A DNA stretch of 64,000 bases from assembly GCA_900660155.1 (NCBI GenBank), contig CABFPE010000906.1, forward strand, positions 20,748 to 84,747. The letters run 5' to 3'. Shown in pieces: positions 56,589-64,000 of this stretch. Source of the stretch: Hofstenia miamia (lineage: Eukaryota; Xenacoelomorpha; Acoela; Hofsteniidae). The translations under genes were made by a program, and so were the position numbers. Under the pieces are notes generated by a model, which saw nothing but the letters and a program-made list of their open reading frames with translations, had not been told where the DNA came from and searched no databases. Position 1 is the first letter of the stretch. Every line of letters begins with the position of its first letter.

Positions 56589-59205
56589 GGAATGTAGGCA
56601 TAGACATGAAGAAGAGAAGATGACATGAATATAAGGGAGACAGAAAACCAGCATGGGAGAGAAGAATTGAGAATAAAGCGGCAAAGATTAGGTAGCAAAT
56701 AGGAAAGATCAGGCAAGTAAGGCAGAACAAGACAGATGCATGTTAGGTAAGGGGAAGACTATAGAAGCTGCAAGAGAAGAGCTAAAGCAGACATAAGTTG
56801 CAGAAGCTGAGAAACTAAGAAAATATANNNNNNCAAGAAGGAAGATTCTACAAAGAACTAGATGCAGGAGAAAAAGCTACAGCCAGAGCAGGCAAATATG
56901 CAGTAAGGTTCTGGGAGAATATAGGGAGAAGTGAGGAACCAGAGATATAGGGCGAGCAGATGAAGAAGGAATTCAGGCAAGAAGAAGAAGTAATCACAAC
57001 GGCAAAGCTAAAGGAGGCTCTAAAGAAGATGAAGAATTGGAAGGCGCCAGGCAGAGATGAGGTACATGGGTATTGGCTGAGGAAGTTCACAAGTGTTCAT
57101 GAGAGACTAGCAGTAGCATTGGAGGAGTGTGTGGTGAGTGGGTGTCCAGAGTGGATGGTAGTGGGAAGGACATTTCTGATACAGAAGGACCCAAAGAAAG
57201 GTAGTGAGGCAAGCAACTTCAGGCCAATAACATGTCTGCCAACAATGTGGAAATTGCTAACTTCAGTGATTTCAAATAGGCTGGCATGTTACTTAGAACA
57301 GAATAGGTTGATACCAGAGGAGCAGAAGGGATGTAGGACAAAGACAAGAGGATGCAAAGATCAGTTGTTGATAGACCAGGCAGTGGTGGAGAATTGTAGA
57401 AGAAGGAAGACAAACTTGGCAATGGCATGGATAGATTACAGGAAGGCATATGACAGCATATCACATAAGTGGATCTTGAAGATGTTAGAAGCTAATGGAG
57501 TTTCACAGAAATGGGTTGAGTTTCTAGAGAGGGAGATGGGAAAGTGGCAGACTGAGATAGATGGGCATAGGTTGAGGTTTAGGTGAGGCATATTCCAGGG
57601 AGACAGCTTAGCACCACTAATGTTTGTAGTTAGCTTAATCCCTATCACAGAAAAGTTAAAGGAGACAGCCATACGGTATAAGATGGAGAAGAATGGTAGA
57701 GAAGTAAGTCACCTGTGGTACATGGACGACCTGAAGATGTATGCTAGTTCAAGGAAGATGTTGCAGAAGCAAGTGGAGACATTGGAGAAGGCAAGCAGAG
57801 ATTCAGGGTTGGAGTTTGGATTAGGAAAGTGTGCAGCAGTGACAATGACTAGAGGCAAGTGTGTGGATGGGGAGGGTTTGAGGACAAGCAGTGGGGATAA
57901 GATTGAGGAAGTCAAAGAGGGGTACAAGTACTTAGGTGTGATAGAGAAAGACAGAACAGATCACGTGGAAATGAAGATGAGGCTAAGGAAAGAGTACAAG
58001 AGGAGAGTAAGGAAGGTACTACAGAAGTCAGCATTGAATGGGCAGAACAGCATAAAGGCAATTAATACGTGGGCGATACCAGTGTTGAGATATTCGGCAG
58101 GAATAGTTAGGTGGAATAAGAATGAACTGAGGGAATTAGACAGGGAGACAAGGAAGATACTAGCAGCAGAGAGAGCATTCAACCTCAATGGAGATGTAGA
58201 TAGGCTGTACATGGCAAGGCATAAGGGAGGGAAAGGGCTGCTAAGTATGGAGGAGACTGTAGAAGCAGAAGCACTAGGGCTAAAGGAATATGTAGAAGAG
58301 CAACCTAAGGGGTTCCTACTAGAGGTCACTAATGAGTTAAAGAAGATAAGAACTGAGAGTGAAGGAAAGAAGGTATACGAAAGAAAGATGGAATCAGAGA
58401 GACAAACAAGGCATAGGCAGAATGCAATGCATGGAGAATACTGGAGGAACACAGAAAAGTTTGACAGAGGAGAGAGCAACAAGTGCTTAAAGAAGGCAGG
58501 ACTGAAAAGAGAAACAGAAGCACTGATAATGGCAGCACAGGAGCAAGCAATAAGAACAAACTGGGTGAAGAAGCATATAGACAGAAGAGTAGAAGTAAGT
58601 GATAAGTGTAGGCTATGTAAGAAATAGGCGGAGACAGTAGATCATCTGATAGCAGGGTGTGAGAAGTTGGCACAGAATGAGTATAAGTTCAGACAAGCTG
58701 GGAAGTTTGAGCAGGGAAGAAGGAGACAAGTGGTATGAGCACAAGCCACAGGGCGTCATAGAAAATGAGAAGGTTAAGAGACTGTGGGACTTCAACATAC
58801 AGACGAGCAAAGTGATAGAAGCACGGAGGCCAGACATAGTAGTGGTAGACAAAGAGAAAAGATTAGGAACAGTGATAGACATAGCAGTACCAAAGGACAG
58901 AAATGTAGAAAGCAAGGAGAAAGAGAAGATAGACAAGTATAGGGAGTTGGCAGGGAAAATAGAAAAGCTCTTGAAGTTAAAGAAGGTTGAAGTAGTCCCT
59001 ATACTAGTAGGAGCACTAGGAGCAGTGAGTAAGAAGCATAAGAGATACTTGGAAAAGTTGGGAGTACCAAAGTGGGGAGGAGTGGTAGCACAGAAGGCAG
59101 CATTCTTAGGTACAGCAAGAGTCCCGAGGAAAGCTCTCAGACTCCCTGAGAACTCTCGAGTTCCCTGAGCTGAGAGAGATACCAGCATGAAGCTGTTAAA
59201 AGAAA
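56589..59205 (+). mobile_element. R4/Dong-like LINE, best copy: RT, zinc knuckle, REL endonuclease
   Basis: Begins 5'-truncated and somewhat diverged (56,589-56,950, with six Ns at 56,828), then has two long frames. 56,960-57,586 carries NWKAPGRDEVHGYW to AWIDYRKAYDSISH. 57,620-58,627 (335 codons) carries WYMDDLKMYA (the catalytic YMDD), GKCAAVTMTRGKCV, GYKYLGVIEKDR and ends in CRLCKK. After one stop the Cys/His motif completes (ETVDHLIAGC; C-x2-C...H-x4-C). 58,659-59,168 carries RRPDIVVVDK and VIDIAVPKD, the PD...D of the restriction-like endonuclease of R2/R4/NeSL-type elements. The 3' UTR ends in AATAATCATAATAATAAG, then (TA)n. Only a few stops/frameshifts separate it from open. Clade from memory of motifs; R4/Dong favoured by the AAT target. 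Confidence 0.88.
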
Positions 59206-59229
59206 TGAAATAATAATCATAATAATAAG

Positions 59230-59269
<40 letters not shown>

Positions 59270-59400
59270 TATTTACAACAGTTCTTAATTATGAATCTTC
59301 GAATGCATTGGATAAAATCTGTCGAACAGCTTAGCCAATAGAATAAAACAATAAACTTTTTGTATTTATAAAAAGTTGAGAGACGTAAACGGTATTCTAA

Positions 59401-59655
59401 ATGGAAAAAAGCTCTAACAACAGCTTCCTTCCTTTAGAACAGCAACCTCGATTCATTCTAGCAAATTACTTTAATATATTCAATAGCGCAATTGGGATAA
59501 TTGGCATTGTGTTGAACAATTTCACATTTCTAAAATGCAGTCAACTGGAGAAGAAGTACAAAACTTCATTCACAATATTAATGCAAATACTAGCCTTTTG
59601 GGATGGGATGAGCTGTGCAAATTTTGGCATTAGAACTGGTATACTTCGACCAATG
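59401..59655 (+). CDS. Possible first exon of a class A (rhodopsin-like) GPCR
   Basis: An open frame from an ATG encodes an extracellular N-terminus with an N-glycosylation site (SSNNSF), a hydrophobic segment with a TM1-like GxxxNN (FNIFNSAIGIIGIVLNNFTF), a basic intracellular loop (QLEKKYKT) and a second hydrophobic segment with LAFWD, the equivalent of the TM2 LAxxD motif. It ends near a GGTATG donor. Downstream transmembrane exons were not identified. It could be a decayed receptor or a chance hydrophobic frame, but the TM1/TM2 spacing is right. Confidence 0.4.
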
Positions 59656-59699
59656 GGTATGTTATTAGCATAAAAGCTCAAGCCTTTATTAAAAAAATT

Positions 59700-62600
59700 G
59701 AAGCAGCCTATTTTCATATTGCTTGTAGCAATTTTCAAAATAGATTCACATATCTGAAGATTGATATGGTATCCCTAAGTTCATTTAATTATTGATTTAT
59801 GTTTCTTAGTAAATTTTAAGCATGATTGTAATACATAAACATATATTGTCTAAATAATAGTAAATTGGCTTGGCAACTAATTTCTTGACGTTTTTCTATT
59901 CTACGTTTTTAACCATTCAATTTAGAAAGATATTCAACACGGATATTTTTTCACTTTTCCTAAAATATCGTTAGTAAGAAAATCTATAAATATAAAAATT
60001 GTACTTTCATTATTTTTCGAGTCATACATATATTATTCTTAAATATGTTAGCATTTTTATTGCTGTCTCCATTGTTAAGTGCGCTTCAGGACGTCCAACG
60101 AAGAAGGACTTTGAATAATGTTTTTCTGATTGTATTCAGTTTTTTTATTGTCCACCACCCTGCTAATATAAGCAATATTGTGGTGTTGGAGAACATTTTT
60201 CAATTGCTTTGGCATTGAAATCAAATTGGTGATGATGTCCAAACAACAGAATTGCAAACTTTTTGTTTTCTTAGAATTCAGTATAAGCTGCTTTGTTAGG
60301 AATAGAATTGATTTTATGACTAATGCAATTGGAGCGCCTCCTTGGTTATTAAGATTTAAAAAATTTCGGCTAAAATAATGCTAACATAAAAAATATGAAC
60401 TATTTAATCAATGATATGTTCTCAATTCATATCTACACTTGTTCGCAAAGTTCGGCAAGATTATCATTAGTTTTCGATAGAAATCATTTGATGGGGACTT
60501 GAAACCTTTATCTAATCAAGCGCTTAATTCTAAATAATTGCAAACCTGATAGAAAAAGGTGAAAAGCCAAATCAAGCAAATATGGCGGATATAGCAGAAA
60601 TGCTTCTTTGGTCATGTTTGCGACATCAGGTAGTAGTGTCACAAATTAAATAAATTACTATATATTACTTGTTGGTCAAAATTAAATTATAAAAGCTATT
60701 CAAATAGTGAAAAGATAATTTTATAATTTCATTATTTAAATATCATTTGAATTACAATATTTAATGGCATTTTAAACTTTCAATGTTCCTTTCAGTTAAA
60801 AGGTTGGAAAAAATATTACAACTTTGCACATTAGTTTTCATGATTCAAAATATTCTATTTATTGCTAAGCCATGTTAGTGGTAAATTTTAGACTGAATGG
60901 AATTATTTTTTCATTTTAAATGCAAAAAAGCTAACTAATATACAGAAATGTTCATTTGCATGTTTTCTGCTTTTCCTAAGTAAAATGAAATAATTCGATG
61001 GAAACATAAATCAATAAAATATGGACGCTTTTATGTATTTAGCTTAATAAAACCATAGTTACTTAAATGATAAAAGTGGTTTAAAATTAGATTACAATGT
61101 ATCCTAAAATCTCTTCATGCAGATCTATTCTAAATTGGCAAGATCAGTTTCAAGCATTGTGGAACATCTACGGAGTATTATTATTTTTATGAATTTAATT
61201 TTCAACAACGCTTTGTTTTATACTAGATACTTTTTAAAAAATATAACCTTTGCTGCTCCCCCACAATTCTCTAAAATTGTTTTTTAAATATATCTTTTCC
61301 AATTTCAATGCCAATAATTGGACACACTTGTACATCTGATATTTCTTAAGAAAACATCTGTAAATTGCTCATATTGTAATTTATTTTGATTAGTTAACCT
61401 TAAAGGAATTAATGATAGCTAACTTTTAGTTCATTTGAATCTAACATTTCTTACAAATTCAGTTGAAAGTAAGACATGTAATAGGCGTTTTCCCATCCAA
61501 ATCTCTTCATATACACAGCTCTACAAAAGCCTATTAACATTTGGTTTTTAACAATGTAACCAAAAGCACCTGATAAATAGTAACACAAACATTTAGTGGT
61601 TAAGATAAATTAACACTTAGTCAATTAATTAGACCTGAAATTTTGCAGTCCTAATATTTATGGATATAAAATTTGAGTTGGATATATATAGGTGTGGGTC
61701 AATTGAATCTTCCTCAATTTGGATATTTGAATTTTGAATAAAACAACTTTACACATATAAATTTAGCATTAAAAACTGTATTGCCTGAATTATTGTTGGA
61801 AACTTTGAAAACAGGTTTTTGACATGTCAAGCTTAAAAGGTAAACTTCTGAATTGAATATTGAATTATTTTTTGTTAATTTTCTAAAGTATAAAATTCTA
61901 TAAATTTAACATTCCCATCATTTAGAATGCTTGGACAATCACTCTCTCTCTCTCTGTCATTCTCTGTCGTCAAGAGGGTACACTAAGGGTTGTAGTCAAA
62001 AGAGTTCTGAGCAGATTCAGCCCACATTGCTAAAGGTGATTGGGGAATACTCATCCTTACTAGAGTTATATTACAGTGTTAGTTGCTGGATAATATTTGT
62101 TAATAATTTAAATTTGGGCAAAATATATCATAAAAAATTGGCCAAGATAATTAGCATTAATACCATTTATTTACCTGACAAAACAATAACTCTTAATGAG
62201 CCTGACTCACAGTCCTTGTTAAATGAACCTGCAATATTAATTAATGCTTTTAACTACTAACCAAATCTTTGGAACATGGGTATTAATTTATTAATTCTTA
62301 CTGCAATCTGATTAATAAGCCAATCTAAACTAAAATTTAATAAAAAGAAAAAAAACTGAAACACATTTAATGTAATAAAAAAATATGAAGAAATTGAACA
62401 GTTAAAAATTTGATGTCATCTGATGTCATCTCTTAACATTGCTAGTAGTACGAGACAGGCAGAAGGAGGCCACATTGGGACACCTATAACTATTTGGCAT
62501 AGGTTAATGAGTAGATTTTATTGAACGCCATCTACTAATGAAATATTTTGACAAAATTAAATTGAGCAAATTGGGTTTTAAACAATATCTTTGAATCAAT

Positions 62601-62735
62601 GTGATGGCTTTTTGATTTCTAGGATTTAGGCAACCTGATATTTTTGATGGCAAGTTTCACTTAAGACGTGTTTATTGCAACAATGTTTAAGCATTTAACA
62701 CCATGTTTTAAGGAAAATAATTGACAATGAAAAAC
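59700..62735. other. No gene recognised
   Basis: AT-rich DNA with weak frames only. A CT microsatellite (TCTCTCTCTCTC) lies at about 61,940-61,958. A 109-codon frame at 61,931-62,260 overlaps it and shows no family resemblance. If PSMB1 is intact its last exon might lie beyond the window. Confidence 0.45.
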
Positions 62736-62739
62736 CCAT

Positions 62740-63300
62740 TTTCATTTTCTACTAATATCCAAATACCAAGCAGAAATATATTTTGCTAAGCATAAACACT
62801 ATAGAAGTATGAAATAGACTTACATTTTCAAAACCAAGATAGAAAATATTCACCATACTTAAGCATTACAGGCATATGAAATATAGACTTAAATGATAAA
62901 GGCAATTGCTTCTTTTGTTTTTTCAAATACATTACTATTTTTCATTGTAAATAATTCCACATGTTTCTTCTAGTGATTAACACAATTGTTTTAATATAAT
63001 TAGTTTTTTTGGGAAATCTATACATTACATGCAAAGGGTTACATTTCAACTTTTTCAAATGAATTGCTATTTTTCATTGTAAAAAATTCAACACATTCTA
63101 ATGATTAACATCCGCAATCATTGTAATTTATTTCATTTTTCAGATATCTATATATTACATAGAAAAGTTTTATTTCGCTTTTTTCAAATGCACCATTTCA
63201 TTGTAAAAATTCCATGCAATTAATTTGTTTTTTCACTAATATCCAATATAAGAAACGGTAAAATATTCACCATACTTAAACATTAAAGTCCTACACCTAA
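62740..63300. repeat. Degenerate tandem repeat, units of about 130-140 bp
   Basis: The strings TTTTTCAAAT, TTTTCATTGTAAA, TGATTAACA and TACATTACATG recur in order starting near 62,920, 63,050 and 63,180. AAAATATTCACCATACTTAA occurs at 62,844 and 63,259, bracketing the array. Confidence 0.6.
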
Positions 63301-64000
63301 CAGTAACCTAAGAGCACACAAAGTAACTACAGCTGTCGCCCTCCCCGCTGTGGAATAGCTATTAGGAGGCTGCTCCAGCATACCTTTAACTGGATGTGGG
63401 AACCACCATACAATTACCCTAGCTCGTAAACGTTTAGCTTTCCATCAGAATATAAAATAACCTGACAAGAGAAAATAAATCCAACGTAGATTTGCTCATC
63501 AATAATTACATCACTTCAAGTATATTTATAGCACTTGGTAATAAACAACTAAATACTCGACTAGTACCTGTTAATCGTTCTTGTTTACAGTTTTTCCCTT
63601 GTTTAATATTTCTGCTACAATTACGCAACGTCAGCATTAATTTGACTACGCTGTTTGACCATCTAACATTTTGTCAAATACTGTCGAGCATAATTTTAAA
63701 TCTAATTGCACAAAATGTTTTACAAAATGAAATAATCAATCCTGTCATGTGTTTACATTTAAATCATTATAATCATTATAAATATTTTTAGTCTTGGTTT
63801 CCTTCATCCTTTTCTCTCATCTTGACCACACATGATAGTTTTGATGTATTATGCACCACATTATTCTTTGTTGGATATGATATATTCAATTATTAAATAA
63901 GTCAACTCCATGTACTTTCCAGATGCATTGATTAATCTTTTGCTTGAGCATTCCAAGTCTTCCCGTTAGAATCCCAGTTTTGTAGCACACTCGTCTGTTA
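63301..64000. other. No gene recognised; locally GC-rich patch
   Basis: 63,335-63,440 is noticeably GC-richer and open on the minus strand, but lacks family resemblance. The remainder is AT-rich. Confidence 0.4.

Noticed and set aside
60075-60378. Frames on both strands that faintly suggest a LINE fragment (NSKKTKSLQFC)
   Set aside because: Only one short motif, too weak to assign.
63335-63440. GC-rich open stretch on the minus strand
   Set aside because: No start, splice context or family resemblance; could be a repeat end.
1-64000. tRNA, rRNA, CRISPR or prokaryotic operon features
   Set aside because: None found; the only tRNA-like sequence is the LINE 5' head, and the sequence is eukaryotic nuclear DNA.

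Overview
AT-rich (roughly 70 percent A+T by eye) nuclear DNA of an invertebrate animal, dominated by transposable elements. Few host exons are visible, and those I recognise are ordinary metazoan genes with spliceosomal introns. Two introns of the proteasome gene and one of a small secreted-protein candidate are only 37 to 44 nt, while others run to several kilobases. Acceptors are mostly TTTAG. Tc1/mariner elements, hAT remnants, a CR1/Jockey-like LINE and an R4/Dong-type LINE fit an arthropod, flatworm or other lower invertebrate. I cannot name the species.

Layout. 1-2,516: a mariner-like element (running off the left edge) with a Tc1-like element inserted in it and a stray contig-like insert bounded by Ns. 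3,682-5,490: a 5'-truncated LINE. 6,532-12,967: candidate acidic micro-exons (21-30 nt, all phase 0) on the plus strand, interrupted by a degraded Ty3/Gypsy fossil at about 9,890-11,700. 14,885-16,560: a broken, intronless copy of a multi-copy gene family of unknown class. 18,974-21,275: a second mariner fragment and a second, longer Tc1-like copy. 23,411-25,250: hAT and mariner remnants. 26,738-27,044: a complete 307-bp MITE. 27,379-35,817: the first two coding exons of Eaf (ELL-associated factor, minus strand), with a 7.9-kb intron holding MITEs, a LINE tail, an antisense small secreted-protein gene and a possible terminal exon of another gene. 36,069-39,402: four exons of proteasome subunit beta type-1 (PSMB1, plus strand), head to head with Eaf across about 250 bp. 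40,589-40,688: a cluster of near-perfect palindromes. 41,279-59,205: an almost identical direct duplication (period about 8.95 kb) of a Gypsy fossil plus an R4/Dong-like LINE lying in an AAT microsatellite. 59,401: a possible class A GPCR first exon. 59,700-64,000: nothing coding recognised.

How it fits together. Eaf and PSMB1 probably share a promoter. The last PSMB1 exon is not found in the remaining 24 kb, so either its last intron holds the whole duplicated TE block or the gene is incomplete. The R4/Dong-like LINE occurs three times and abuts an AAT/TTA microsatellite each time, which matches the known (TAA)n preference of Dong elements. Single Ns or short N runs at 1,883, 2,223, 37,477-37,480 and 56,828-56,833, together with the mosaic divergence of the duplication, mean assembly error must be considered for several rearrangements.
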